From: Croceibacterium_A sp044506885
GTDB taxonomy: Bacteria > Pseudomonadota > Alphaproteobacteria > Sphingomonadales > Sphingomonadaceae
Reading direction: 5' to 3'
NCBI GenBank assembly: GCA_044506885.1
Contig: JBIQKC010000011.1
Span: forward strand, 12,568-76,567
Length of the DNA stretch: 64,000 nt
Under the pieces are notes generated by a model. That model ran no database searches. It was not told the DNA's origin and was given only the letters and a program-made list of their open reading frames with translations. Position numbers and translations under genes: made by a program. This document shows, one piece after another, positions 26,433 through 36,044 of the stretch; positions within the stretch are counted from its first letter, which is position 1, and each line of letters opens with the position of its first letter.

Positions 26433-29093
26433 TCAGCGCACCGCCAGCCACTCGCCGATTTGCGCGCGCAGGCGCGGTTCGCTGTCGAAGCGGTCCCTGA
26501 GTTGCAGCATCACGCGGTCGACCGTCCGGCGCTGGTCTTCGGGCAGCGTTGCGCGGTACTCCTCGAGCCGCGCGATCATCGCCGGATCGTCGGCATTGGC
26601 GGCGATGCCGGCAATGTAGCCCGCGCGCCCCGAAGCATCGACCAGCGCTTCCACCGCATCCCGGTTGGCCATTACGAAATCGTAGGCGAGCATCGCGTGC
26701 TCGCGCGCGACGGCGGAAATGATCGCCGCACTGGTCGTCCCGGCTTCTCCGGTCAGGGCGAAGTCGAGCGCGCGTTGCGCCAGCGCTTCGTCCTGTGTCC
26801 CGCCAAGCAACTGGTAATAGGTCTGGCGTTCGACGGTGCTGTTCGATGCTGCCGCCAGCGCGGCCAGCATGTCCCATTCGGCGGCGGTGGCGTTGCGCGC
26901 GGCGATACCCAGCCAGGTGGTCTTGAGCGGACCGTCCATCGACCGCGGATCGCTTGCCAGCCCCGCGAACCGGCTGCGCGCCTGTTCGGCCACGCGTTCG
27001 TCGCCCATGGCGCCGAGCGTAGTGATCAGTTCCGCGCGCAGGCCGGCGTCGGGCATGGTGTCGCTTTCGCGCGGCTCGAACCCGAGCTGCTCCAGACGCC
27101 CGAGCCACCGCGCGCGGACGATCTCGGCCATCCGCCGCTTGGCGTCATCGTCTTCGAGATAACCGTAGACCGCGCCCCAGCGGCCGACGGCTCCATCGGC
27201 CACGACGGGGTTGGCGTCGGCAGGCACGGCGGCCAGCAGGTCGAGCGCGACGCTCGCCGGCTGGTAGCCCGCCTGGGCGAGCGACCAGTTATCGCGCACC
27301 AGGCCGATCTGGTCGATCGGGGCCAGGCGCGGCATGGCTTCGGACAGGTCGTCGGCCATGTCCGGAGCGTAGAGCGTGCGGAAGTAGCCGAGCTGGCCCC
27401 CGTTCACGACCACCGCGCCGCAGCCGGGAAGGGTCAGCGACGCGCTGCCTTCGAGGATCTGGCGTTGCTCGCTGCCGTCCGATGCACGCAGCAGCATCGG
27501 CACGCGCCAGCGTTGCGGGCTGGCCGCGGCTTCCTCCGCGCGGTCGCGGCTGAATTCGCTTTGCGTCAGCGTCAGCGCGGTCGCCCCGTTCACGCATTCG
27601 GCCCCGGCGCGGACCAGCGGCACGCCGGGCTGGCGGGTGAAATCGTCGGCGATGGCGGTGAGATCGGTCGCTCCGGCTTCCTCGACCGCGCGCCAGAGGT
27701 CGGAACTGACGGTGTTCCCGTACTGATGACGGCGGATGTATGTGCGGATGCCGTCGCGCCAGACGTCTTCGCCGGCATAGGCTTCCAGCATCGCGATCAC
27801 CGCCTCGCCCTTCTGGTAGGCGATCGCGTCGAACGCCTCGCTGGTTTCGGCAACGGTGCGGATTTCCTGGATCACCGGGTGCGTGGTGACGAGGCTGTCG
27901 AGGTTCATCGCCGCCTCGCGCCCGCCGACCCGTCCGAGCAGGGCGTGCCATTCGGGGTTGAAGCGGTCGGTCGCCTTGGTTTCCATCCAGCTGGCGAAAC
28001 CTTCGTTCAGCCACAGGTCGTCCCACCAGGCCATGGTCACGATATTGCCGAACCACTGGTGGGCGACTTCGTGCGCCTGGACGGAGAAGATGTTGGGCCT
28101 GGTCTGCGGGCTGGCGATGGCGGGGTCGAGCAGCAGGATGCGCTCGAAAGTCAGGATCGCGCCCCAGTTCTCCATTGCCCCGAAGAACTGCGACTGGCCG
28201 GGAGCGGTGACGTTGTCGAGCTTGGGCAGCGGGTAGCGGACGCCGAAGTAGTCGCCGTAGAAGCCCATCAGCGGGGCGAGCGAATCGAGCGCGTAGCGCG
28301 CCTGCTCGCCGCTGCCGGCCGGCGCGACGATGCCGAGGTCGACGCCGTCGGGGCCGCGCATCGCCAGCCGCTCGAAATCGCCCACGGCGAAGAACAGCAG
28401 GTACGACGACATCTTCGGGCTGGTCTGGAAGGTCACCCGCTTGCGGCCGTCGGGCAGCGCTTCCTCGCTCGCCACCGGCATGTTGCCGACCGCCATCCGA
28501 TCCGCCGGCACCACGGCCGAAAGGTCGAACGTCGCCTTGTAGCTCGGCTCGTCGAACATCGGCGCGAAACGCCGCGCGTCGGGGGCCTCGAACTGCGTGA
28601 ACAGGGCGCGGACCTGCTCGCCGGTGCGCTTGTCGGGATAATCGAGCGCGAACATTCCCGTCGCCTGGGTGTTGATCTTGCCGGTGTAGGACAGGTCGAG
28701 GCGATAGCGGCCGGGCGCGATCGGCGCATCGGCCGCGAGCCGCACGGTCTGCTCTTCGGCGTCTAGATCGGCTTCGAGCGGCATCGCCGGGCCCGTTCCG
28801 CCGGCGCGGAACAGGCGCGCCGTGGTTATCCGCAACTCGGCCGCGTGCAGCGTCAGCGCGTCGGTGGCTTCGAACACCTCGAGATCGATGCTCTCGGTTC
28901 CGGCGAAAGTGAGATTGGCGGCATCGGGGACCACGTCGATTCGGTAGTGGATTGGGCGCGCCACGCGCGGCAGGTCGCTCGGCACCGCTTCGGGCAGCGG
29001 CGCGGCGGAAAGCGCGGCGCCTTGCGGAGCCGGAACGGAGGCGCAGCCCGCAAGCAGCATGGCGGCGGACGCGGTCGTGACGAGACGCTTCAA
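26433..29093 (-). CDS. M1 family aminopeptidase, lipoprotein
   Basis: An 886-residue exported metallopeptidase. The N-terminus MKRLVTTASAAMLLAGCASV is a lipoprotein signal with lipobox LAGC. The exopeptidase motif GAMEN is at 305-309. The zinc site is HEVAHQWFGN at 341-350, with E364 in LNEGFAS. The C-terminal ERAP1-like helical domain is complete. It acts as an aminopeptidase N-like enzyme in the periplasm, probably feeding peptides to the cell. It stands alone between a convergent ATPase gene and the two-component pair (72 bp downstream of the kinase stop on the same strand reading). Confidence 0.94.
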   Translation of the reverse strand: MKRLVTTASAAMLLAGCASVPAPQGAALSAAPLPEAVPSDLPRVARPIHYRIDVVPDAANLTFAGTESIDLEVFEATDALTLHAAELRITTARLFRAGGTGPAMPLEADLDAEEQTVRLAADAPIAPGRYRLDLSYTGKINTQATGMFALDYPDKRTGEQVRALFTQFEAPDARRFAPMFDEPSYKATFDLSAVVPADRMAVGNMPVASEEALPDGRKRVTFQTSPKMSSYLLFFAVGDFERLAMRGPDGVDLGIVAPAGSGEQARYALDSLAPLMGFYGDYFGVRYPLPKLDNVTAPGQSQFFGAMENWGAILTFERILLLDPAIASPQTRPNIFSVQAHEVAHQWFGNIVTMAWWDDLWLNEGFASWMETKATDRFNPEWHALLGRVGGREAAMNLDSLVTTHPVIQEIRTVAETSEAFDAIAYQKGEAVIAMLEAYAGEDVWRDGIRTYIRRHQYGNTVSSDLWRAVEEAGATDLTAIADDFTRQPGVPLVRAGAECVNGATALTLTQSEFSRDRAEEAAASPQRWRVPMLLRASDGSEQRQILEGSASLTLPGCGAVVVNGGQLGYFRTLYAPDMADDLSEAMPRLAPIDQIGLVRDNWSLAQAGYQPASVALDLLAAVPADANPVVADGAVGRWGAVYGYLEDDDAKRRMAEIVRARWLGRLEQLGFEPRESDTMPDAGLRAELITTLGAMGDERVAEQARSRFAGLASDPRSMDGPLKTTWLGIAARNATAAEWDMLAALAAASNSTVERQTYYQLLGGTQDEALAQRALDFALTGEAGTTSAAIISAVAREHAMLAYDFVMANRDAVEALVDASGRAGYIAGIAANADDPAMIARLEEYRATLPEDQRRTVDRVMLQLRDRFDSEPRLRAQIGEWLAVR

Positions 29094-29165
29094 GAGGGAA
29101 TCTCCGGAGGAAAGCGGTTTCCGAAGAAACCGCCCTAGCAGCCGCGGGGCGGCGGTGCGAAGCCC

Positions 29166-30551
29166 CTAATCGAGCGGCAGGTGCAGTTCGGCGACCAGCC
29201 CCGCATCGTCCGGCCGGTTGCGCAGCACGAGCGTGCCGCCGTGCTGCTCGGCGATCGCGCGCGCCAGCGTCAGGCCGAGACCGGCGCCGCCGGTCTCGCG
29301 GTTGCGTGACGCCTCGCCGCGCGCGAACGGCTGCATCATCGCCTCAATCTCGCCGTCGGGAACGCCAGGTCCGTCGTCTTCGATCCGGATCACCGCCGTC
29401 CTGTCCTGGCGCGTCATGGAAACCCGCGCGCGCTGGCCATAGCGCAGCGCGTTGCCGATCAGGTTGCGCAGGGCGCGCCGCAGCCAGGTCGCGCGTACGG
29501 GCAGGGGCAGGCGCTTCATGTCGCCCAGTTCGACCGGCTCGCCCATGTCCTCGTATTCCTCGACCACCGAGGCGACGAGCGCCGCGAGGTCGGTCCGTTC
29601 GAGCGGATCGCTCGGCCGGCCGACGCGGGCGAGCGAGAGGATGTCGTCGAGCGAACGGGTCACGTCCTCGATGTTTGTCGCCATCTTCGCGCGCTCGGCG
29701 GTATCTTCCACCGATTCGATCCGCACGCGCAACGCCGCAAGCGGCGTTTTCAGGTCGTGCCCGATCGCGCCGAGCATCACGTCCTTCTCGTTGAGCAGCG
29801 CGGCGATACGCGCTTCCATCGCATTGTGGGCGGCGATCAGGCGCCGGGTATCGTCGGGGCCGGAAGGTTCGAGCTGGCCGTCGATCTCACGGGTTGCGGC
29901 AAAATGCTCGAGCCGCCGGGTCAGCGCCGCGAGCGGGCGCGTAATGCGCCGCAGCAGCCAGGCGAGACCGCCGACCAGCAGCACGTAGAGCAGCAGCGTC
30001 TGGCCGATCAGCTGGCTGATCTGACGCGGATCGCCGCCCGACAGGGAGATGCGGGCAACGGTCCATTGGGCCTCGCCCTGCCGTTTCATCCCCGCCACCA
30101 GCAGCTGCCCCTCGGTCCACGCCGGTCGCCGCCCGCCCGCCAGCTCCTCGGCGGACTGGTTCATGATGTAGCTGTCGTTCGCCACCTTGCGCTGGGTGAC
30201 CACCATCTCTTCGGGATCGAGCCCCTGTTCGGACAGGATCGCGCGGATTGCCTGTTCGCGCCCGGCTTCCCGCACTTCGCCCGGAAGCAATGGCCCGTCC
30301 GGGGTGCGCTGCACCCGCAGCCGCTGCCAGTGAACGCGCTTTTCGTTGCCCGACGTCACCCGCGTCTGGCGGAAATCGAAGCGCGGCTCCGCCGCCAGCT
30401 GGAAGGCGAGGCCGTTGAGAGCGACCATCTCGCGCCGCTGCTCGGCCTCGCGGTAGAGGAGAATGGCAGAGATCGTTTGCGCCACCAGCAGCGCCAGCGC
30501 CACCGACAGCAGCATCTGCCCCAGCAGGCTCCGTGGCAGGAAGCGGCGCAC
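29166..30551 (-). CDS. EnvZ/RstB-type sensor histidine kinase
   Basis: A 461-residue inner-membrane kinase. The start is GTG at 30551, whose G is shared with the TAG stop of the response regulator (TAGTG overlap). Membrane segments are at ~10-33 and ~182-200, with a ~150-residue periplasmic sensor between. Then come HAMP (RRITRPLAALTRRLE), HisKA with H265 in GAIGHDLKTPLAAL, and the ATPase with RNLIGNALRYG, DDGPGVPD and GAGLGLTLARAI. It probably phosphorylates the regulator encoded just upstream. The stimulus is unknown, though osmotic, pH or envelope signals are usual for this class. Confidence 0.93.
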   Translation of the reverse strand: MRRFLPRSLLGQMLLSVALALLVAQTISAILLYREAEQRREMVALNGLAFQLAAEPRFDFRQTRVTSGNEKRVHWQRLRVQRTPDGPLLPGEVREAGREQAIRAILSEQGLDPEEMVVTQRKVANDSYIMNQSAEELAGGRRPAWTEGQLLVAGMKRQGEAQWTVARISLSGGDPRQISQLIGQTLLLYVLLVGGLAWLLRRITRPLAALTRRLEHFAATREIDGQLEPSGPDDTRRLIAAHNAMEARIAALLNEKDVMLGAIGHDLKTPLAALRVRIESVEDTAERAKMATNIEDVTRSLDDILSLARVGRPSDPLERTDLAALVASVVEEYEDMGEPVELGDMKRLPLPVRATWLRRALRNLIGNALRYGQRARVSMTRQDRTAVIRIEDDGPGVPDGEIEAMMQPFARGEASRNRETGGAGLGLTLARAIAEQHGGTLVLRNRPDDAGLVAELHLPLD

Positions 30552-31285
30552 TATGCGCGGTCTGCGGGAACGCGGCGGACATCCGCAGCCAGCCGGTAGC
30601 CGCCGCCCCACACGGTCTGGATCAGCTTGGGATCGCGGCTGTCGGCTTCCATCTTGCGCCGCAGGCGGCTGACCTGGTTGTCGACCGCGCGGTCGAACAG
30701 GTGCGCTTCGCGCCCCTGCACCATGTCGAGCAGCCGGTCGCGGTCCAGCACCTGGCGCGGATGGTTGAGGAAGGCGAGGAGCAGGCGGAATTCGGCCGAC
30801 GAGATCGGCACCACCGTACCGTCGGGGTCCGTCAGCCGGCGCTTGAGCGGATCGAGCCGCCAGCCGTCGAATTCGAACAGCGCGTCTTCCTCGGTCGCCG
30901 GCTGCACCTTGCTCGATCGCCGCAGGACCGAACGGATGCGCGCGACCAGTTCGCGCGGCTCGAACGGCTTCACGACGTAATCGTCCGCGCCGATCTCGAG
31001 GCCCACGATCCGGTCCGTGGCTTCGCCCCTGGCGGTCAGCAGGATGATCGGAATATTCCTCGTTTCGCTCAGATGGCGGCACAGGGACAGGCCGTCCTCG
31101 CCGGGCATCATGATGTCCAGCAGGACGAGGTCGGGCGCTTCCTCCGCCAGCGCGGCCCGCGCCTTGGCAGCATCGTCGGCCTCGCGCACGATGAAACCCT
31201 GCCGCGCCAGATAGTCCGCAAGGGGCTGCCTGAGACTGGGCTCGTCGTCGACGAGCAGCAACCGGGTCGCCGCCGTCTCGTTCAC
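30551..31285 (-). CDS. OmpR family response regulator
   Basis: A 244-residue DNA-binding regulator. The receiver domain is at residues ~8-120 with the acidic pocket DDE, the phospho-acceptor Asp in LVLLDIMMPGEDG, the conserved Thr in ILLTARG and Lys in VVKPFEP. The C-terminal OmpR winged helix contains SSAEFRLLLAFLNHPRQVLDR and VDNQVSRLRRKME. It is translationally coupled to the kinase gene. The regulon is unknown; no obvious tandem OmpR site was seen upstream. Confidence 0.95.
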   Translation of the reverse strand: MNETAATRLLLVDDEPSLRQPLADYLARQGFIVREADDAAKARAALAEEAPDLVLLDIMMPGEDGLSLCRHLSETRNIPIILLTARGEATDRIVGLEIGADDYVVKPFEPRELVARIRSVLRRSSKVQPATEEDALFEFDGWRLDPLKRRLTDPDGTVVPISSAEFRLLLAFLNHPRQVLDRDRLLDMVQGREAHLFDRAVDNQVSRLRRKMEADSRDPKLIQTVWGGGYRLAADVRRVPADRA

Positions 31286-31422
31286 TTAGGGTCGGGACCC
31301 ATATACGGCCGCCCCCCGGCGAGCGCGATGCTCCGCCCACTCGTCAACGTGCGCATCCATATGTTGGGGAAAGGGCGCCGCGTTTCGCGCATCGAAAGTC
31401 CGAACGATCTCCTGAGAACAAC

Positions 31423-31465
31423 GAGGCGCCGGTCCGAAGGGGGAGCAAAGGAAGGCCGGCGCCTC
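31423..31465. repeat. 10-bp inverted repeat / hairpin between cupin and response-regulator genes
   Basis: Perfect arms GAGGCGCCGG (31423-31432) and CCGGCGCCTC (31456-31465). It lies in the ~300 bp between the cupin stop and the response-regulator start. There is no clear T-tract on either side, so it could be a Rho-dependent end, a hairpin in the regulator's leader, or an operator. I see nothing else in this interval. Confidence 0.5.
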
Positions 31466-31581
31466 GCCGCTCTCTTCTCCGTCTGTAGACGCCCAATGTC
31501 GCACCTCTGTGCCGCGAACCAGCGAAAGTGTCGCAAATTGTCACGTGCGACTGCGGAAGTCCACCGGGGGCTGTGTCGATG

Positions 31582-31986
31582 TCAGCGGGGACGGTGCTCG
31601 GTGCCGAGCCCTGCCGTGATGAACAGCGCGGCCGCCTCGCCGTCGATGTCGGCTGTGTGCCACACGCCGGGCGGGTTGATCGCATATTCGCCGGGCGACA
31701 GCGTGGTGCGCGCCTCCTGGCCGTCGATCTGCTGTACCAGCGTCATCGTTCCGGCGGTGCACACCACCACTTCCGCGCCGGCCGGATGCATCTCCCAGCT
31801 CGTCCAGCTTTCGGTGAAGCGGTAGTGCGACACCAGCCGCCCCTCCGCGCCGTCGCTCGCATGGCGCGCGCCGTAGTCCATGTACCATTGCATCGCCCGC
31901 TCGTCCTGCGGGAACGCGGGTTGCGGCACGGCCGTGCCGCCGAGGCCGAGGTGAAGCGGAAACGTCTCAAGCGAACGCGCGGCCAT
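31582..31986 (-). CDS. Cupin domain protein
   Basis: A 134-residue single-domain cupin. ATG 31986 has AAGGGA upstream. Motif 1 is WTSWEMHPAGAEVVVCTAGTMTLV and motif 2 is LSPGEYAINPPGVWHTADI, the latter with the conserved PPGVWH. It is a small cytosolic protein of unknown function. It follows the aminopeptidase P gene by 25 bp on the same strand and is likely co-transcribed with it. A sugar or small-molecule binding role is possible, but the sequence does not decide. Confidence 0.82.
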   Translation of the reverse strand: MAARSLETFPLHLGLGGTAVPQPAFPQDERAMQWYMDYGARHASDGAEGRLVSHYRFTESWTSWEMHPAGAEVVVCTAGTMTLVQQIDGQEARTTLSPGEYAINPPGVWHTADIDGEAAALFITAGLGTEHRPR

Positions 31987-32011
31987 GCAACCATCCCTTC
32001 GTCTGTAAGGC

Positions 32012-33829
32012 TCAAAGCGGCGCGCACGCCTCTTCCAGCCAGCCGAGCGCCGGACCTTCGAGCAGCGGCGCAAGCACCTCGCGCACCTGGGCGTGGTAGG
32101 CGTTCCACCATGCGATCTCGGCGTCGGTCAGCAGCGCGCGATCCACCAACGCCTTGTCGATCGGCACGAAAGTCAGCGTCTCGAAGCCGAGCCATTCGCC
32201 TTCCTCGCCGGGAATCGCGCGCTCCTCGACCAGCACCAGGTTCTCGATGCGGATGCCGTATTCGCCGGGCTTGTAGTAGCCGGGCTCGTTCGAGAGGATC
32301 ATCCCCGCCATCAGCTCCTGATCGGAACCGGCCTGTCCCCCGCGCGGCTTGGCGATCCGCTGCGGCCCTTCGTGAACCGCGAGGAAGCTGCCGACGCCGT
32401 GGCCGGTGCCGTGCGCGTAGTCGATCCCCGCCGCCCACAGGAACTGGCGCGCCAGCGTGTCGAGCTGCGCGCCCACGGTGCCTTGCGGGAAAGTCTGCAC
32501 GGCAAGCGCGATGTGTCCCTTGAGGACGCGGGTGAAGCGGTCCTTCTGCTCGGCCGTAGGTTCTCCCAGACCATCCGGAGTTCCGATCCACACGGTGCGG
32601 GTGATGTCGGTCGTGCCGTCGGGGTACTGGCCGCCCGAATCGACCAGGTAGATGCTGCCCGGCGCGATCGGCAGGTTGCTGTCCTCGTCCACCCGGTAAT
32701 GCGGGATCGCGGCGTGCGGCCCGGCGGCAGAGATCGTGTCGAACGACAGGTCGCGCAGGCTTCCCGTTTGCTCGCGGCATTGCTGGAGCCTGGCCGCCGC
32801 GCTCAGCTCGGTCTCGCCTCCCTTCGGCCCGGCCAGGCTCAGCCAGTGGAGGAACCTGACCTCCGCCGCGCCGTCGCGCGCCTGCGCATCCCGCTGGCCC
32901 TGCCGTTCGACGGGATTCTTGATCGCCTTGGGCAGAATCGTGGGGTCGCGCGCGGCGACCGGCTTCGCGCCGCCTTTCTCCAGCGCGTCGAAGATCGCCG
33001 CCACACCGAAGTTCGGATCGACCGCCACAGTCTTGCCGGAAAGCCCGCCGAGCGCGTCTTCGAAGGCGGACCGCGCGCGGATCGTCACCGCATTGCCGAG
33101 GTGCTGGACCAGCTCTGGCGTGACCTTCTCCGGCGCGATGAACAGCTCCGCCGTGCCGTCGTCATGGGCGATAACATAGGACAGCGCGACCGGCGTGCGA
33201 TCGACGTCGGCCCCGCGGATGTTGAGCAGCCAGGCGATCGAATCGAGCGCCGAGATCACCGCCGCGTCGTAGCCTTCGCGCTTGAGCCAGTCCGCCACTT
33301 CGGCGCGCTTGTCGGCGCTCGAACGGCCGGCGTGCGCGTCGGCGTGGGCGATGGCGGGGGCGGCGGACGGTTCGGGCCGGTCGGCCCAGACCGTATCGAC
33401 CGGATTGCTTGCGACTGCGACCAGCTTGCCGCCCTTTGCCGCGAGCGCGCGCGCCGCGGCCCGCGCCCAGCCCTGCGGATGCAGCCAGGCGTCGTAGCCG
33501 ATCGTCGCCCCGTCGGGCGCGTTGGCCGCAATCCATTCTATCGGGCTGGTCTGGGGGACCGATTGGTATTCGAACAGCTTGCCGTCCACCTGCTCGCGCA
33601 CCTGCACGGTGTAGCGACCGTCGACGAAGATGGCCGCCTTGTCCTTCAAGACCACCGCTGTCCCCGCCGAGCCCCCGAACCCGGTCAGCCAGGCGAGGCG
33701 CTGGGCATAGGCGCCGACGTATTCGCTCATGTGCTCGTCGGAGATCGGCACGACGAACCCGTCGAGCCCCTGCCGCGCCAGCTCCTTGCGCAAGGCGTCG
33801 AGACGCGCTTCGTGAGTCTGCATCAGCAT
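32012..33829 (-). CDS. pepP: M24B family Xaa-Pro aminopeptidase
   Basis: A 605-residue cytoplasmic metallopeptidase releasing N-terminal residues before proline. Two creatinase-N-like domains (FVVPISDEHMSEYVG and SYVIAHDDGTAELFI) precede the pita-bread domain. Metal ligands are visible in LVDSGGQYPDGTTDITRT, HGTGHGVGSFLAVHEG, NEPGYYKPGEYGIRIENL and the C-terminal acidic block. The length fits the long, eukaryotic-XPNPEP1-like form. The start at 33829 (AGGA upstream) is only 27 bp from the divergent oligopeptidase B start, so promoters must overlap. The gene symbol is by function only. Confidence 0.92.
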   Translation of the reverse strand: MLMQTHEARLDALRKELARQGLDGFVVPISDEHMSEYVGAYAQRLAWLTGFGGSAGTAVVLKDKAAIFVDGRYTVQVREQVDGKLFEYQSVPQTSPIEWIAANAPDGATIGYDAWLHPQGWARAAARALAAKGGKLVAVASNPVDTVWADRPEPSAAPAIAHADAHAGRSSADKRAEVADWLKREGYDAAVISALDSIAWLLNIRGADVDRTPVALSYVIAHDDGTAELFIAPEKVTPELVQHLGNAVTIRARSAFEDALGGLSGKTVAVDPNFGVAAIFDALEKGGAKPVAARDPTILPKAIKNPVERQGQRDAQARDGAAEVRFLHWLSLAGPKGGETELSAAARLQQCREQTGSLRDLSFDTISAAGPHAAIPHYRVDEDSNLPIAPGSIYLVDSGGQYPDGTTDITRTVWIGTPDGLGEPTAEQKDRFTRVLKGHIALAVQTFPQGTVGAQLDTLARQFLWAAGIDYAHGTGHGVGSFLAVHEGPQRIAKPRGGQAGSDQELMAGMILSNEPGYYKPGEYGIRIENLVLVEERAIPGEEGEWLGFETLTFVPIDKALVDRALLTDAEIAWWNAYHAQVREVLAPLLEGPALGWLEEACAPL

Positions 33830-33856
33830 GTTGCGGTCCTTTCGCACCCTACATAG

Positions 33857-35941
33857 ATGGGCTTCATGCACGATACCACTCTCGCGGCCGCGCCGCGCGC
33901 CGCGAAGAAGCCCTCCAGCGTAACGCATCACGGGATCACCGTTTCCGACGATTACGCCTGGCTGCGCGATCCCGGCTATCCCGACGTGGTCGACCAGGAG
34001 GTGCTGGCGCACCTCGCGGCGGAGAACGCCTGGTTCGAAGCGCGCATGGCCCCGCACAGGGATACGGTCGAGGCGCTGTTTCGCGAGATGCGCGCGCGGA
34101 TCAAGGAGGCCGACAAGTCGGTGCCGCAGAAGGACGGCGACTGGCTCTACTGGAGCGAGTTCGAGGAAGGCGGCGAATACCGCAAGTGGTGGCGCAGGCC
34201 GGTCGCCGCCCCCGACGACGGTAGTGCGGACCAGCTGATCCTCGACGAGCCGGCGCTGGCCGAAGGCAAGGACTACTTCCGCCTCGGCGCGCTGTCGGTC
34301 AGCCGCGACGGCCGGCTGCTCGCCTATTCGGTCGACGACAACGGCTCCGAAAGGTTCACCGTGCGGATCAAGGACCTGCTGACCGGCGAGCACCTGCCCG
34401 ACACGATCCCCGGCACGCTGTCCGCGCTCGTCTGGGTGGCCGACGACACCGGGCTCGTCTACTCGCTCGCCAACGAGCAGTGGCGGACGGACAATGCGCG
34501 GCTGCACTGGCTCGGCCGGCCGCTCGCGGAGGATGTCGAACTCTACCACGAGGACGACGAAGGCTTCCGCGTTTCGGCTTCGCTCTCGGCCAACGAGAAG
34601 TGGGTGATCGTCTCGACCGGCGATCACGAGACCGGCGAGGCGCGGCTGATCCCGGCCGACGATCCGCTCGCCGCGCCGATGCTCGTCAGGGCGCGCGAGA
34701 AAGGCGTCGAATACGATGTCGATGAGCGTGACGGGCTGCTCTACGTCCACACCAACGACACGCACGAAAACTTCCGCCTCGCCACCGCGCCGCTCGACCG
34801 GCCGGGCGAATGGACCACGCTGATCGAAGGCTCGGATGCGTTCTACCTGACCGGCTTCGAGCTGTTCCGCGACTTCTACGTCGTCGAAGGGCGGCTGGGC
34901 GGTCTCGACCGGCTGGAAGTGCGCTATTACGACGCTCCCGCGCGCATCGAGCCGATCGAATTTCCCGAAGACAGCTATTCCGCCGGGTTCGGCAACAACC
35001 CCGAATGGGCGACGGGCGCGCTGCGGCTGTCCTACGAAAGCATGGTCAGCCCGGCCAGCACCTACGATTACCACGTCGCCGAACGGCGTCTGGATCTGCG
35101 CAAGGTGCAGGAAATCCCCTCGGGCTACGACAAGGCGCTCTACGCCACCGAGCGGCTGGAAATCGCCGCGCGCGACGGCACGGCGATCCCGGTTTCGATC
35201 ATGTACCGCAAGGACCGCGCCGGCCCCGGACCGCTGCACCTCTACGGCTACGGGGCTTACGGCATCTCCATTCCGCCGGGGTTTTCGACCACGCGGCTGA
35301 GCCTGGTGGATCGCGGCTTCGCCTACGCCATCGCCCATATCCGCGGCGGCGACGATCTCGGCCGGGCCTGGTACAAGGCCGGTAAGCTGGAAAGCCGCAT
35401 CAACACCTTCACCGATTTCGTCGACGTGGCGAAGGGCCTGATCGCGCGCGGCTATACCGAGGCCGGACGGATCGGCATTTCCGGCGGCTCGGCCGGCGGC
35501 GAGCTGATGGGCGCAGTCATCAATTCGGACCCGGAGCTGTGGGGCGCGGTGGTGGCGCACGTGCCGTTCGTCGACGTGCTGGCGACGATGCTCGACGCCT
35601 CGCTGCCGCTGACGCCCGGCGAATGGCCCGAATGGGGCAACCCGATCGAGGACAAGGCGGCGTTCGAGCTGATCCGCAGCTACAGCCCTTACGACAACGT
35701 CAAGGCGCAGGCCTATCCGCCGATGCTGGTGACTGCGGGCCTCAACGATCCCCGCGTAACCTACTGGGAGCCGGCCAAGTGGGTCGCCCGCCTGCGCGAG
35801 CTGAAGACCGATGACAACGAACTGCTGCTCAAGACCAACATGGGCGCGGGCCACGGCGGCAAGTCGGGGCGGTTCGAGAGCCTGCGCGAGACAGCGGAGG
35901 AGTTCGCCTTCATCCTGTGGCAGATGGGGGTTGCTCGCTAG
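33857..35941 (+). CDS. ptrB: Oligopeptidase B (S9A family serine peptidase)
   Basis: A 694-residue cytosolic peptidase cleaving after basic residues in short peptides. The N-terminal beta-propeller covers residues ~75-410 and the alpha/beta-hydrolase domain the rest. The nucleophile is S545 in ISGGSAGGELMGAVINSDP. The catalytic His is in the C-terminal MGAGHGGKSGRFE, and the conserved HIRGGDDLGRAWY is present. Both start options (33857 or ATG 33866) keep the family N-terminus VTHHGITVSDDYAWLRDP. It shares a very short divergent promoter with the Xaa-Pro aminopeptidase, an economical pairing of two peptide-degrading enzymes. Confidence 0.94.
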   Translation: MGFMHDTTLAAAPRAAKKPSSVTHHGITVSDDYAWLRDPGYPDVVDQEVLAHLAAENAWFEARMAPHRDTVEALFREMRARIKEADKSVPQKDGDWLYWSEFEEGGEYRKWWRRPVAAPDDGSADQLILDEPALAEGKDYFRLGALSVSRDGRLLAYSVDDNGSERFTVRIKDLLTGEHLPDTIPGTLSALVWVADDTGLVYSLANEQWRTDNARLHWLGRPLAEDVELYHEDDEGFRVSASLSANEKWVIVSTGDHETGEARLIPADDPLAAPMLVRAREKGVEYDVDERDGLLYVHTNDTHENFRLATAPLDRPGEWTTLIEGSDAFYLTGFELFRDFYVVEGRLGGLDRLEVRYYDAPARIEPIEFPEDSYSAGFGNNPEWATGALRLSYESMVSPASTYDYHVAERRLDLRKVQEIPSGYDKALYATERLEIAARDGTAIPVSIMYRKDRAGPGPLHLYGYGAYGISIPPGFSTTRLSLVDRGFAYAIAHIRGGDDLGRAWYKAGKLESRINTFTDFVDVAKGLIARGYTEAGRIGISGGSAGGELMGAVINSDPELWGAVVAHVPFVDVLATMLDASLPLTPGEWPEWGNPIEDKAAFELIRSYSPYDNVKAQAYPPMLVTAGLNDPRVTYWEPAKWVARLRELKTDDNELLLKTNMGAGHGGKSGRFESLRETAEEFAFILWQMGVAR

Positions 35942-35944
35942 TAA

Positions 35945-36042
35945 CTCCCCTCCCGCTTGCGGGAGGGGCCGGGGGTGGGCAAGTATGCGCCATGCCCGGA
36001 CTAGCCCACTCCCCAACCCCCTCCCGCAAGCGGGAGGGGGAG
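35945..36042. repeat. GC-rich palindromic repeat (CTCCCGC-type)
   Basis: Two hairpins CTCCCGCTTGCGGGAG and CTCCCGCAAGCGGGAG flank a short core, so the whole unit is an inverted repeat of about 98 bp. It begins 4 bp after the ptrB stop and ends directly at the thioesterase start, supplying its GGAGGGGGAG ribosome site. It resembles the repeats at 61181-61306 and, less closely, those at 40041 and 51514. Confidence 0.8.
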
Positions 36043-36044
36043 TG

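Noticed and set aside
35945..36042. Repeats as a CRISPR array
   Set aside because: The intergenic repeats are single palindromic units at scattered sites, without regular spacers and without cas genes.
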